DNA from: Pseudozyma flocculosa PF-1
Lineage: Eukaryota > Basidiomycota > Ustilaginomycetes > Ustilaginales > Ustilaginaceae
Direction: 5' to 3'
Assembly (NCBI RefSeq): GCF_000417875.1
Contig: NW_006920887.1
Coordinates: forward strand, 463,199 to 527,198
Length of the DNA stretch: 64,000 bases
Shown: positions 42,490 to 53,920 of the stretch, in pieces
Layout of the letters: each line of letters opens with the position of its first letter
How positions within the stretch are numbered: position 1 is the stretch's first letter
Notes under the pieces: model-generated
What the model was told of the DNA's origin: nothing
Seen by the model: the letters and a program-made list of their open reading frames with translations, nothing else
The model's database searches: none
Made by a program: the position numbers and the translations under genes

Positions 42490-43108
42490 ACGGCAGGCCA
42501 TCATCGCGTGCCTGTCGCGCGCTCGGTTCCGAGCGTGGCGGAGACCAGTCCGTCGGCGAGGCAGATGATTTCCACCCCCCGCCTCGCCTCGCCACCGAGG
42601 CCTCTCCGCTCCTCCTCTCCATCATCTCTCCTCGGCCAGCGCCGCCGTCTTCCACATGTCGGTAGCTTCTTTCTCCCGCCCTCCTCCTCCTCTTCGCAGC
42701 CGCGCCTCGTCGCCCTCGCTCGCTGTCTTTGTTCTCGCCCGCATTTCTCTCGCGCTTGCTCGCTACCACGCGACGCTCGATCAGCCGGCCCTTACGGCCC
42801 AGGCTGGGAGCTCGCAGCGACTCCGTCCGAAGTCCGGCACCCCCCTCCTCTTTCCCTCTAATACTACTATGGCCGTTCCCCCTCCCTTTCCATGCTCCCC
42901 TCTCCCGCAGCGTCGGCGAGTTGGTGTTCGCTATTTCTTTGGCTCGATGCCTGCTTGCCCCAGAACGGAATGGGATGGCGAGTGCGGGCGAATCGAGGGA
43001 TCTCGCCCGGTCAAACTGCTGTGCATGATCGCTACAGACGCACACACAGACAAGAGCGAAGAGGGAGAGGAATCCATATTGCTAGCCAAAACGGCACTCG
43101 CGAACGGG
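42490..43108. other. Convergent intergenic region
   Basis: 0.6 kb of pyrimidine-rich sequence between member C and the transcription factor stop. Nothing supported. Confidence 0.5.
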
Positions 43109-46100
43109 CTACGGCGAGATCTCGACCATTTGCGCGAGGATGACCGAAAGGGGCTCGCAGATGGGCCAGGAGGTGGAGGCGGCGCGCTGGGCGAGCTGGT
43201 CCGAGTACGACGAGAGGATGCGTTTGGGCGCGAGCGGGCTCGACAGGTCGCCGATGAAGCTGAGGCGCGGCCGGACGACCTTGGCCGCCGCCCGCGACGA
43301 CGATTCGGCCGTGGCCGCGAGCGCGTCGAGCGAGCCCGTGCCGGTGCCAGTGCTTCCTGCATCGGCGCCGTGGCGCGCATCGGTGGCGGGTGCATGGACA
43401 CCGAGACCAGGGCCGGGGCCGGACGGTGCGGCGTCGTAGGGCTGCAACGACAGCGAGATGGGCGCGTAGGCGGGTCCGTCGAGGTGGACGCTCAGTACCT
43501 CGCGCCCGATGGCGTCGTCGTGCACCTCGGCGATGCTCGACGAGAGGCGGCTCCGGGACCCGCCCGGCGAGGTCGGCGGGTGCGACCCGGCGCCTCCGCG
43601 GCCTCCCTTGCGACCCACGCTGAACGGGTTGGCGAGCTGCCCGATGGTGAGGTCTCCCTTGTCCTTCCACCACAGCGAGACCAGGTAGACGCTGATGGCG
43701 GCGTAGAAAAACAGCAGACCCTCGAACGTCGAGCTCGTGGGGAACGTGCGGAAAAAGTAGACGATCCGTCCGGCTGCAAGAGCGATCGTTCGGGGAAAAG
43801 TTCAGGCACGTCAGCACGCGCACGCGCACGTCGGGGACCACGCGCGCCGGCGACTCACCGTGGACGGCCAGCGACCACGCCTCCCAGGGGCGGCGGTCGA
43901 AGCGCTCCTTGATCGGACCGAGCGTCTCGGCCTTTTCCCGCTGGCTGTGGCGGCCACCGAGGACCTGCAGGTCTTGCAGGTCGACCAACGTCCTGAGCAG
44001 GTCGAAGCGCACCGCCAGCTCGAGCTTCGGGTTGGCCGGCGTGCCGCCCGTCGGCGCCTGGCGCGGCTCGCCCAGGAGTGCCACGCTGGACCCCAGGTAG
44101 CGCTCCAGCACCTCGGCCTGCTGCTCTGCCAGGCCGATGCAGAGCGAGCGAAACGTCTCGGTGACCTCGCGGGCGTGCAGGGCCAGGCAGCCCTTGCCCA
44201 CCGTCGACACGGCGTCGCTGAGCGACCACAGGCTGTTGGCCAGCACCGTGCGCTGAAAGTCGCTCGCCTTGATCTCGTCGTTGAGCAGCCGCGTCGCCGT
44301 GCCTTCCTCGAGCGCAGTGTGGAAGTCGGCGACGGTGTAGTAGCCGGCTGCGCGCGTGTCGTGCCGCGAGGCGAGGCTCCACATGGTGGCGTTGGGCGCG
44401 TTCCAGCTGGCGTCGGGGCACGGCAGCTCGCTCTTGAGCTCGTCAAACGAAAAGAGCGACGGCAGGTTCCACGAGACCGACAGCTCGGCGTCGGCGACAA
44501 AGACGGCCCAGCCGGTGCGCTTGAGGCTCTCGAGGTGGATCCAGGCCTGCCAGCGCGCATGCAGCGACGCCGCGGGGTCGCCGCCGTTGTTGTCGTCGTC
44601 GGCCCCGCAAAGTGCCCCAGCGGCGGCGGGTCGGGCGGCCTGCTGGGACCAGCCTGCGAGCGAGGCTGACTGCGTCGGCTTGGATCTCGTCCCACCGCCG
44701 TGGTAGGCCGCTGCCGTCGTCGTCGACGCATCCTGCTGCGCCGGGTCCGGCGCCGAGTGCGTCGAGGTCTTGTCGAGCAGCCGACGCCGCCTCGCCAGCG
44801 TGGCCAGCGGCGATCGGATGGCCTCGGCAAACTCGAGCAGGCGGCGGTCGCCCGTGCTGCGCATGAAAATGTCGGACAGGACCATGGCCTGGATGAAGCC
44901 GAGCGAGCGCTCCTGGAGGTTGGTGCGGTGCCATGCGACAAACTGGGCCTTGTTGGTGATCTCGGCGAGGACGTGGCCGAGGTTGGCGGCGCGGGGTATG
45001 CGCGACGACAGGCTGCCGAGGGCGATGGCGTTGGCGAGCAGAAAGACGGGGCACTTGTCCGGCGAAAAGGTGGGCGCGTGGAGGAAGGGGTACTGGACGT
45101 GGAAGTGGACAAAGTAGAGCTGCAGGAGGGCGTTGTAGGTGGCGACGCTGACGCCTTGCAGCATGGCCAGGGCGCGCTCCTCGTCGTGCTTGGGCAGCTC
45201 GGCCAGCGCGACGACGCTGAGCAGCTTCTTTTTCGAATAGGCCGTAAAGGGCGCCACCTGCATCGTGTCCTCGGCCAGCAGGTCCTGACGCGTGGCCTCG
45301 CCGATGGGCTCGGTCGACGACGTCAGCGGCGACGCGGCCGGGTGCCGCCAGAAGCCGTCTGGCATGGCGCAGGGCCCCGCCAGGTCGCGGTGGATCGGCC
45401 TCGGCATGCACCGGCCCCGGTCCGGACGGCGCGGCGCTTTCCCTGCCATGGCGTGGTCCACGGTGTCGCCGTCCTCGGAGCTGTGCTCGCCTTCGCGGTG
45501 CGTAGAGCTCTGGATGCCCGAGCGCGACAGCGAGTACGACGGCTCTCGTCGAGGCCGCTTCCTGCTCCGGCGCTCGCCGCCGTCGACGTTCGCACCGTGG
45601 CCGGACGGCAGCGCTGCCGTCGAGGGTCTTTCGGCCTGCATCGCCGGCGCGCTCGGCAGGGACGTCGGCTGCTGATGCGCAGTCGCAGAGGATGCACTCG
45701 GCCCGGAAGCCTGGCGCAAAGTCTCAAGATCCGGCGGATTTGCTGCACCAGCGGCGTCCGCCAAGGTCGGCATGGGCCAGGCCGCGCCGGCCGTCGCTAG
45801 CGGCTGAGGGAAGGCGGGTTGGGCGATGGGTCCCAGGGTGGTTTCTATGGGCGCAAAGAGCCAGTCGAAGGTCTGATCGGCGGCGATCATCGACGAGTCG
45901 GAAAAGGCAAAGTCGAGCCAGTCCTGGGTGGGCAGGCTCGGGTCAGACCACGTCGATGGGCCGCTCGACGACGAGACGCGAGACGACGACGAAGCCGAGG
46001 CCGGGTAGAGGCTGCTGGCCGGGGTCGACGAGGCTGGGTAGGAATCGTGACGGTGGGGCGGAGCTGCTGTGCCGCCAGGCTGGTACTGCTGCCTGGGTCC

Positions 46101-47336
46101 AGGGTGGCGCTGCTCGAGGACCGTCCGCGGCGCTGCGCCGAGGGGCGAGCTGCCATGGAGCCGCGGCGCCGAAGGGTAGGCCGCCGATGGCTGCGCCGGC
46201 GACGGGTTGGTCGGGACGGCGTAGCCCCTGGCCTGGCTCGGGGCCATGGCCGTCGATCCAGGCTGCGGGTGCTTGGAGTCCGCCTCGAGGCTTGCGGGAT
46301 TCTCGGAGTAGGGGCGAGGAGGCGTGTGCGAGCCAGCGGCGAGGAGCGAATCGACCGTGTAGGTGGACCTCTTGGGCGGCGCGGCGTGCAGAGATGATGA
46401 AGACGACAACGAAGACGACGACGCCAGGTCGCTACGGACGAGGTCGCTCTCCGGCCCGAGCGGATGGCAAGGTGTGGCGTCGGACGTCGGGTGCGTCAGT
46501 TTGGTGCTGGCATCGTCTTGGGCGGCGGCGCGGGTGGACGGGTGGTCGAGAGCTGGGCGCGGGGCGGACGGCGAGTCTGGCTGGGACGATGCTGTGGTGG
46601 TCGAGGCCGAGGGTTGGTCTGGGCTGGTGCGTGGGATGGCGGGTTGCGGAGCGTAGGAGCGCTTTTGGGGATAGTGGCATACGGTGCCGGGGCGTGCCTG
46701 GCAGTTGCGGCATACGGGCTGGCCGTCGCACTTGATCTTGGAACGGGAGCAGCTTGTGCAGGCCTTTCTGGTCTTTGTGATGGCGGCGCGGCTCCTTGCG
46801 CTGGTGGTGTTGTACGCTGCGGATGCGGGGTCGTGGTGGCTCTGTGTGCGCGATGCGGCCGAGGGCGATGTCGAGGATGGACCGGTTGTGGCGGTGGTGT
46901 TTGGGTTTGCGTGAAGGCTCTCGTGGCGCTTGAGGGCGTCGCTGCGGGAAAAGGTTGCGCTGCAGAGCCTGCAGATGAAGTTGGAGGAAGGGTCGTGGCA
47001 GGACTGGTGCCGCTTGAGGTGCTCGCGGCGGGTGAAGGTGCGGTGGCAGATGTCGCAGACGTGCGGGTGGACGGGGCCGGCGGCGGGGCGGCTGGGTTGG
47101 CCGGGTTGGCCGGGTTGGCCATGTTGGCGAGAGGGCGTGCGAGCCTGTCTGGGCGGGGCGGTGTTGGTCAGCTGGGCATGGCTGCGGTCGGGGTGGCTGG
47201 TGGGACGAGGGTAGGCGAAGGTGTCGGCCGAGGTGTTGTCGGTGTGGGATCGAGGCGGATGGAGTTGATGAAGATTGGGATGTTGGTGGAGGTGGCCATG
47301 TTGATGAGGGGCCATCGAGGGTGGATAGCGTGACAT
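43109..47336 (-). CDS. Transcription factor with two C2H2 fingers, a Zn2Cys6 cluster and a fungal-specific regulatory domain
   Basis: Exons 43859-47336 and 43109-43773, intron 43774-43858 (GTGAGT...CAG), phase 1; 1380 aa. Two tandem C2H2 fingers occupy residues 94-114 (CDICHRTFTRREHLKRH) and 122-142 (CRLCSATFSRSDALKRH). A binuclear cluster follows at 193-220 (CTSCSRSKIKCDG, CRNCQARPGTVC). About 450 residues of Ser/Pro/Gln-rich sequence precede a basic stretch (RRSRKRPRREPS) and then the fungal_trans (PF04082-type) region from about residue 720 (LLQLYFVHFHVQYPFLHAP). Exon 2 contributes hydrophobic helices (FEGLLFFYAAISVYLVSLWW) and a Ser/Arg tail. Carrying both finger types is known in some fungal regulators. 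Targets are unknown. Ignoring the intron gives a longer frame to 43032 that loses sense after HG, so splicing is required. Confidence 0.88.
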
Positions 47337-48546
47337 GGTGGTGTGCTATGCGAGAGCGGGTCGAGGAGCACAGAGAGGTGTAGTGTCATTGCGGGGGGTT
47401 GGCACAAGGCTGAGGGTCAGAGGATTGGCATGGGGGAGGGCGAGGGCGATACGAGAGGGACGTCGCGGAGGAGGAGGCAAAGGAGGATGAGGACGAGGGG
47501 AGGCAAAGGAGGACGAGGAGGACGAGGAGGAGGGGAGGGAAAGGAGGACGAGGAGGAGGGGAGGCAAAGGAGGACGAGAAGGACAGGAAACCCTGCACCG
47601 CCGCCCGCCCGCCCGCCTGGAAATATGCAAAATGGAGCGGCTCGGCGGGGGGGGCGCCCAGACGGCATCGGCTGCAAAGTGGGGGGCGGCGAGGGCGGGA
47701 AATGCCGGCGGGCGCAAACGTGGCGCGGGCCAACGAGCGAGGGACAGCTGCCCTCTGGTCGGTACCGAGGCCGCCTTGGCTCAGCGTCAGGCAGGCAGGG
47801 TCCAATTTTGGCCTGCAATTTCCACGGCCATTTTCCTTGCTTGGTCGAGGCGGGCGAGCGTCATGGCCAGCCAGCCAGCCAGCAGGCAGACTGTAGCTGT
47901 GGCTGTGGCAGACGCCGGCTGGCTCGTCGGCCCCCGGAGCCGGTTGGGCGCGCGGCGTTGCCTGGCCTGGCCAGGTGGCCTGGGTTTTTCGGACGCGCCC
48001 TCTGCCCCGCTCTGGCCGTGGCCGTGGCCCTCTGTTGCTCTTTGAGCCTGGCCCTGGCCCTGGCCCTGGTCTGACTGCCCGATGGCGCGCACATCGCAAT
48101 TGGGCCCGGCCAGGCCTGGCTGCGCGGGCAGCGTGTTGGTGCGTGTGTCGCTCTGTCTCTCGCTCTCTCGTCTTCTGTCGCGCTTCATCCACCACCACCG
48201 TCACCATCACCATCACCGCCCGCCCGTCCGCCGCCTCCTTCTCTCTTCAATCCGGGCACCGCCCCTCTTTTCCACCACCGCCGCACCACACCTCGCTCTT
48301 CTGCCGCCCTCCTGCCCGCGCACTCGCCCGCACTCGCCTAGAAATCTCCTTCTGCTTCTCCTTCTGCCACCGCCCCCTCGACCCGTAGCCAAAAAAAAAC
48401 ACCCGCCGGCCCGCCCGACCGCCTGCCTGCCTGCCCGGCCTGGCCTCAGACACAGCCCTCGGCTTTCCATCTTGGCCCGCTCGCCTGCCTGCCTCACCCA
48501 CCCCTTAGACGGCCACCCGCCTTCACCCGCTCCCACTCCCCCCACA
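47337..48546. promoter_or_regulatory. Divergent promoter of the transcription factor and DNM1
   Basis: 1.2 kb. AGGACGAGG purine repeats at 47480-47580, CAGCCAGC/GGCAGG arrays at 47865-47890, (CTGGCC)n at 48045-48070, GCCTGCCTGCC at 48421-48446, and a C/T-rich leader up to the 48547 ATG. No gene is supported. Confidence 0.5.
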
Positions 48547-51500
48547 ATGGACGTCGATCTCATCCAGGTCGTCAACCGCCTACAGGAGACCTTCACTGCC
48601 ATCGGTGGCGACTCGGTCGACCTGCCACAGTGCGTCGTCGTCGGCTCACAGTCGTCGGGAAAGTCGAGCGTACTCGAAACGTGAGTAGCAACAGGTACCC
48701 TCCGCCCGCCCGCCCTTCTTTCCTCTTATTATTGCCTGCTCGCCTCTCTTGTCCGCGCCCCGCCCCGCCTCGCCCGCTCACCCATCAACCCCTCCTCTCG
48801 CCACTCTGCGCCTCTCCCCCCGAGCAGCATCGTCGGCAAGGACTTTTTGCCTCGCGGCAGCGGCATCGTCACCCGGCGGCCCCTCGTCCTCCAGCTCGTA
48901 CACACCCCCGCGCCCCACGAGTCCAACGCCGCGTCGTCGTCGTCGTCGTCGCCGCCGCACAACGCCGACGCAAACGAGCCGCAGCCCGAGCTGCTGCGCA
49001 ACGCCGCCGGCTCCAGGCAGGCCACCTACGGCGAGTATGGCGAGTTCCTCCACCTCGACAAGCGCTTCACCGACTTCAACGAAATCAAGCGCGAGATTGA
49101 AAACGAGACGTTCCGCGTCGCAGGACAGAACAAGGGCGTGTCCAAGCTGCCCATCCACCTCAAGATCTTCAGCCCAAACGTCCTCAACCTCACCCTCGTC
49201 GACCTGCCCGGCCTCACAAAGATCCCCGTCGGCGACCAGCCCTCGGACATTGAGCGCCAGATCCGCAGCCTCGTCACCGACTACATCTCCAAGCCAAACT
49301 GCATCATTCTCGCCATCAGCCCCGCCAACGTCGACCTCGCCAACTCGGACAGCCTCAAGCTCGCCCGCTCCGTCGACCCGCAGGGCCGCCGCACCATTGG
49401 CGTCCTCACCAAGCTCGACCTCATGGACCAGGGCACCCACGCCCTCGACATCCTCACCGGACGCGTCTACCCGCTCAAGCTCGGCTTCATCGGCGTCGTC
49501 AACCGCTCCCAGCAGGACATCAACGGCAACGTCTCGATGCTCGTCGCCCGCCGCGCCGAGGAGGAGTTCTTCCGCTCCCACCCGGCCTACCGCAACATTG
49601 CCCACCGCTGCGGCACAAAGTACCTCGCCAAGACCCTCAACCAGGTCCTCATGAACCACATCCGCGACAAGCTGCCCGACATGAAGGCCCGCCTCAACAC
49701 GCTCATGGGCCAGACGCAGCAGGAGCTGGCGGCGTTTGGCGACACCACCTTCCTCGGCGACCAGCACCGCGGCACCCTCGTCCTCAAGCTCATGACCCAG
49801 TTTGCGCGCGACTTTGTCGCCTCCATCGACGGCACCACGTTCGACCTCTCGACAAAGGAGCTCTGCGGCGGCGCCCGCATCTACTACATCTTCCAGGACG
49901 TCTTTGGCCACGCCCTCGGCAGCATCAACCCGACGCAGAACCTCACCGTACAGGACATCCGCACCGCCATCCGCAACTCGACCGGCCCGCGCCCCAGCCT
50001 CTTTGTGCCCGAGGCCGCGTTTGAGCTGCTCATCAAGCCCCAGATCAAGCTGCTCGAGCCGCCCAGCCTGCGCTGCGTCGAGCTCGTCTACGAGGAGCTC
50101 ATGAAGATCTGCCACAACTGCACCAGCGCCGTGAGTGGCGCCAGACGAGGGCCCTCGTCCTCCTCCGGGGTGCCCCAGCGCGCCTGCCCTATGCCCTGCT
50201 GACTGACGAGGATCCGTTCGAATTCCTTCTCCTTCCGACGTTTCCCCCGCAGGAGCTGCAACGGTTCCCGCGACTGCACGCGCAGCTGATCGAGGTCGTG
50301 TCGGAGCTGCTGCGCGAGAGGCTCGGCCCGACGTCCGAGTACGTCCAGAGCCTGATCCAGATCCAGGCGGCCTACATCAACACCAACCACCCGGCCTTTG
50401 TTGCCGACTCGGCCAACATTGCCCGCGACACGCGCGAGGACCAAGCGCGCAAGCAGATGGCGCTGACCGCGTCCTCGCGCCGCAAGCATTCCTTCGACTC
50501 GGCCTCGGCGGGCGGCACTGCGACCGACGACGATGACGAAGACGACGACGCCGCCAACAACAACAACAACAACCGGGGGTCCGCATCCCGGACGCTGACC
50601 GTCAATGGCGCGTCCAAGACGGGCAGCAAGTGGGAGAGAAAGGAGCGCTCGGCCTCGTCGGCGCACGAGTCGCGGCCGCACGCCAGCTCCAACCCCGAGT
50701 CGCGCGTGCACCACACCATCGGCCACTCTGCAGGCCTGGCCATGGGGGGCAACGCGGGGGCCGGGAGCGGCGCGGGCGGCGGCGCCAAGGACTCGTTCCT
50801 CAACTACTTTTTCGGCGGCGCCTCGGGTCTGCCCGTGGGCGGCGCGGGCGCGGCGAGCGGCTACCATCCGGCGCCGCCGCGCAACGCGCTGACCGAGTTT
50901 TCGGCGCACGGCGCCAACGGCCGGGGCCAGAAGCCCAACGCCATGTCTGGGCGCACCGGCCTCGAGGGCAACAGCGCAGCCTACGACATGAAGAGCCTCG
51001 ACAAGCACCTCGAAGCTGTGAGTTGGCAGCCAAAGGAGGCGGGCTGAACGAATGGCCGATTGCGTCTTCCCCCGCGCTGACCACGACCGTCGCTTTCCCT
51101 TCGTCTCTTGCTTGTGCCTCTCTGCTCTGCTCTGCTCTGCTCTGCTCTGCTCTGATCGCCCAACCAGACGCCGATCGCGTCCGAGGAGTACGCGCTGTCG
51201 GACCGCGAGGAGCTCGAGACGACGCTGATCCGCGCGCTGATCGCGTCCTACTTCAACATTGTGCGGCAGTCGATCCAGGACCTGGTGCCCAAGGCGGTGA
51301 TGCACCTGCTCGTCAACTTTAGCCGCGAGACGGTGCAGAACCGGCTGGTGGCCAGCCTGTACAAGGACTCGCTGTTCGAGGAGCTGCTGTACGAGGACGA
51401 GGGGCTGACGAGCGAGCGGAAGCGCGTCAAGCAGCTGCTCGACGCCTACCGCGAGGCGTTCAACGGTGAGTGCCGCTGCGGGGGCGTCGTTCCCAGGAAG

Positions 51501-51621
51501 TGGTGTGATGCGACATCGTGGCTGGGCGGGAACTGACTCCGCGCATTGCTGCTTTCCCTCTTGTTTGCCCTTCGGATCGCCACCAGTCCTGTCCGAGGTC
51601 ACGTTCAAGCCATCAGCATAG
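48547..51621 (+). CDS. DNM1: Dynamin-related GTPase, Dnm1/Drp1 type (mitochondrial and peroxisomal fission)
   Basis: Exons 48547-48680, 48828-50130, 50253-51017, 51168-51465 and 51587-51621; 2535 nt, 844 aa, all GT-AG, phases close. The dynamin GTPase domain has P-loop GSQSSGKSS (residues 33-41), [28 protein letters not shown] and [25 protein letters not shown] is the Dnm1-type wording, unlike Vps1 (IPVINRGQKDI). The middle/stalk domain is followed by a long, variable insert (roughly residues 540-740) with Asp runs, six Asn, and Ser/Gly-rich sequence at the insert-B position that binds adaptor or membrane. The GTPase effector domain ([21 protein letters not shown]) closes the protein, ending in a 12-residue tail from exon 5 ([11 protein letters not shown]). 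It acts as a cytosolic oligomer that constricts organelles. Convergent with the BAR gene. Confidence 0.93.
48930..48955 (+). repeat. Poly-Ser (TCG/GCC) run in the DNM1 GTPase domain
   Basis: GTCGTCGTCG repeats encode a short Ser run in a loop insertion after LVLQLVHTP. The loop is longer than in yeast Dnm1. Confidence 0.6.
51121..51154 (+). repeat. (TCTGC)6 pentanucleotide repeat in DNM1 intron 3
   Basis: Six perfect TCTGC units plus TCTG lie 13-46 bases upstream of the exon 4 acceptor, in the polypyrimidine position. Confidence 0.95.
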
Positions 51622-52172
51622 ATCCGGAAGAAGGGACGCACGCGCCCTCGGTCTCGTCGCTTTGCCCTGGAGAGGAGAGGGGCACCGAAGATCGCCCCCA
51701 CCCACGAACGACGGCTCCCCCTCTGCCTTGTTGCACCATCTTTTGCCCCCTGTCTCGGTTCAGGCTCGCTCCACTCATCACTGCTCGGACGCTCTATGCC
51801 GAAACAACGACGGATGCCCATCGCCACTCGCGGGGCCCCCCGACCTCGCTCCCTCCATATCGTCCTACCACCCACCCTCATCCACACCTCTCTCTCTCCC
51901 TCTCTCACACAGACACACGAGTCACCCTCTCTCTCGCGCGGCGCCATCTCTCTCTTTCTCTGCCTGCCTGTCAGTCTGCCAGTCTGTCCGTCTGTATCGT
52001 ATCCCCCTCCGGTCCTTCCTCACCACAAAACCCAGGCTTCACTCCATCGCGATTCCAGCGGCCCCGCCAGCCATGGTGTGAGATGGGCAGCGGAGGCTGT
52101 TTCGTTGCTGTGGCACCTCGGAGGATAGGAAAAGAGGGGGCGAGGAAGGACGACGACGACAGTGACGATGAC
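51622..52172. other. Convergent intergenic region
   Basis: 0.55 kb, C/T-rich, with CTCTCTCTC runs and TCTGTC-type repeats at 51880-52000. No gene. Confidence 0.5.
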
Positions 52173-53312
52173 CTACTGTCCGATTCCGCAGATGGCCAGT
52201 TCCCGCATCTCCTGCAGGACTCCCTCGACCTGTCACACCACGATTGGGGCGGCGAGAGAAGAGGAAGGAAGAGTATCAGGTCAGTTCTCCCTTCCCCCTT
52301 CGCCCCCTCTCTTTCTCTCTACCCACGGAGCGGCTCGGGGACTCACCTGTGCATCGAGCTGACCCTCTGCGTACTCTTCGCGCACGCCCTCGCGGAAGAA
52401 GCGCTGTACGCCGCCGAGTTTCTCGTAGCCCTCTTCTGCGAACTTGGCCTGCATGCGCACCATGGCCTCGAAGCTCGGGTCGAGGTAGGGGATGCGCAGG
52501 TCGAGGAGCTGCGGCAGCTCCTCGGCCAGCTGGTCGTTGTACGCCTCGAATATCAACCGCGCGTCTTCCAGCTCCTTTTCCGCCCTGCTCCGAGTGCGCA
52601 AAGTGGCAGAAGAGGGGGACGAGGGGGTTAGCAAAGATGAGCGAGCGGGATCGCCAAGGTGCTCAGTATGCGGGGGCGCTGCACTCGGACGCACTTGGGC
52701 AGCTTGATTGGGTCGTCGCTTGGCTTGTCGATCAGCTTGCGGTGTCGAGATCGTGCGGCGTCGTAGTCGAGCAGCTGCGCCCAGTGTTCCGGTGCGAGGT
52801 GCGAAGGATGCCGGGGGGGTCAGTCGACGGTGCGAATCTCGGGTACCACGCCGCCACTCCGCCACGCCGCCACGCCGCCACGCCGGCGCGGGCCTCACCT
52901 TCTTGTTCCTCTTTTCGAGCGTCTTGTTAATCTCTGGAAAGTAGCTGCACATTTTGCCGATGGGTTCGAGGACGGTGGCGCGGTAGGGGGCGTCGATTTC
53001 GCGCGCCGTCTTTGTGTCGAGCTCCTCGACGGCGCGCTTGTAGGCGTTTGCGGCCATGGCTGCGTCGCTCGAGTCGGTGTAGAAGCCGTCTACGGTCTCT
53101 GCGATGCGTGCCTGTGCCGAAGCGAGGCCGCGCATGGCGTCGAGGTAGACCTTGGCCTCCTTTTGGAGCGCGACCATCTCGCGCTCCATGGACCTGTATC
53201 GCTGCTCCTCTTCGCTGAATTCGCTGTCGATGGTGCGCTCCACCTGGCCCGTCTTTTGCATGAGCGTGGTGCCGGCGCGGTTGAGCGACTTTTTGAAGCC
53301 GCCCCAGGACAT
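52173..53312 (-). CDS. BAR-domain protein, Hob3/Rvs161 (amphiphysin) homologue
   Basis: Exons 52899-53312, 52695-52774, 52347-52584 and 52173-52229; 789 nt, 262 aa, close to Rvs161 (265 aa). Introns are GT-AG (one GTGCGT donor), phases close. The start MSWGGFKKSLNRAGTTLMQKT is the typical amphipathic N-terminus of Rvs161/Hob3. The whole protein is one N-BAR domain: helices with VERTIDSEFSEEEQRYR, YKRAVEELDTKTAREID, LLDYDAARSRHRKL and a C-terminal QEMRELAICGIG tail. There is no SH3, so it is the Rvs161 type rather than Rvs167. Such proteins dimerise with an SH3-containing partner to bend the endocytic membrane and act in actin organisation and cell fusion. Divergent from Vps60. Confidence 0.93.
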
Positions 53313-53920
53313 GGTGGGCGGTGGGGAGGAGGAGAGTGGGGCGGGCAGGGAAGAAGGGTGAGGTGTGCAGCACGAGGAGCGAGGCGGGTGATGGGAGGTG
53401 GTCGGGTGCGGTGGAGTGTGCGAGGCGGTGATGGGCCGAGTGGTGACGGGGGATGGCGACGAGGAGCGATGGTGGAAGTGGAGCGGGTCAGAGGCCGAGA
53501 CGGCAAGGCCCCAGCCCCGGCCCTGGCCCACGTCGGGGACGGATCGGCGTCAGGGCAGGCCGGGCTGGGCAGGGCTGTGCTGTGCCTCGAATCGACCTGC
53601 TTGCTGGTTGGTGGCCGATGCCCGTCTCCCGTGGTTGGCTTGCCTTGCCTTGCCTTGCCTTGCCTGGGCTAGGATCGGGCGCGGGCTTCTCCACTTTAGG
53701 CCCCCCCCGCGTGTCTGTGCGCAGCCTAGGCCAGGCCGGGCCAGGGCAATGGCCGGGGACCAGCCACCTTGCTCCTCCTCCTCCTCCCCTCTCACCACCA
53801 CCATCACCACCACCACCATCCCTCCGCTGCAACTTGCCTCCTCGTCGCAACACACGCCTGCTCCCACGCCCGCGCATACTCGCTACACGTCACCCAACAT
53901 CACAACAGCAGGCTACCGCC
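53313..53920. promoter_or_regulatory. Divergent promoter of the BAR and VPS60 genes
   Basis: 608 bases with a (TGCCT)5 run at 53641-53665, GGCCGGGC/GGCCAGG strings around 53560-53760 and CACCAC/CCATCACC repeats near 53790-53820. Confidence 0.5.
53641..53665. repeat. (TGCCT)5 pentanucleotide repeat
   Basis: Five perfect units within the BAR/VPS60 divergent promoter. Confidence 0.9.

Noticed and set aside
43032..47336. Unspliced 1434-codon reading of the transcription factor
   Set aside because: After the HG codon pair at the donor (43858) the translation becomes Arg/Pro-rich nonsense. Splicing to 43773 restores hydrophobic helices in another frame.
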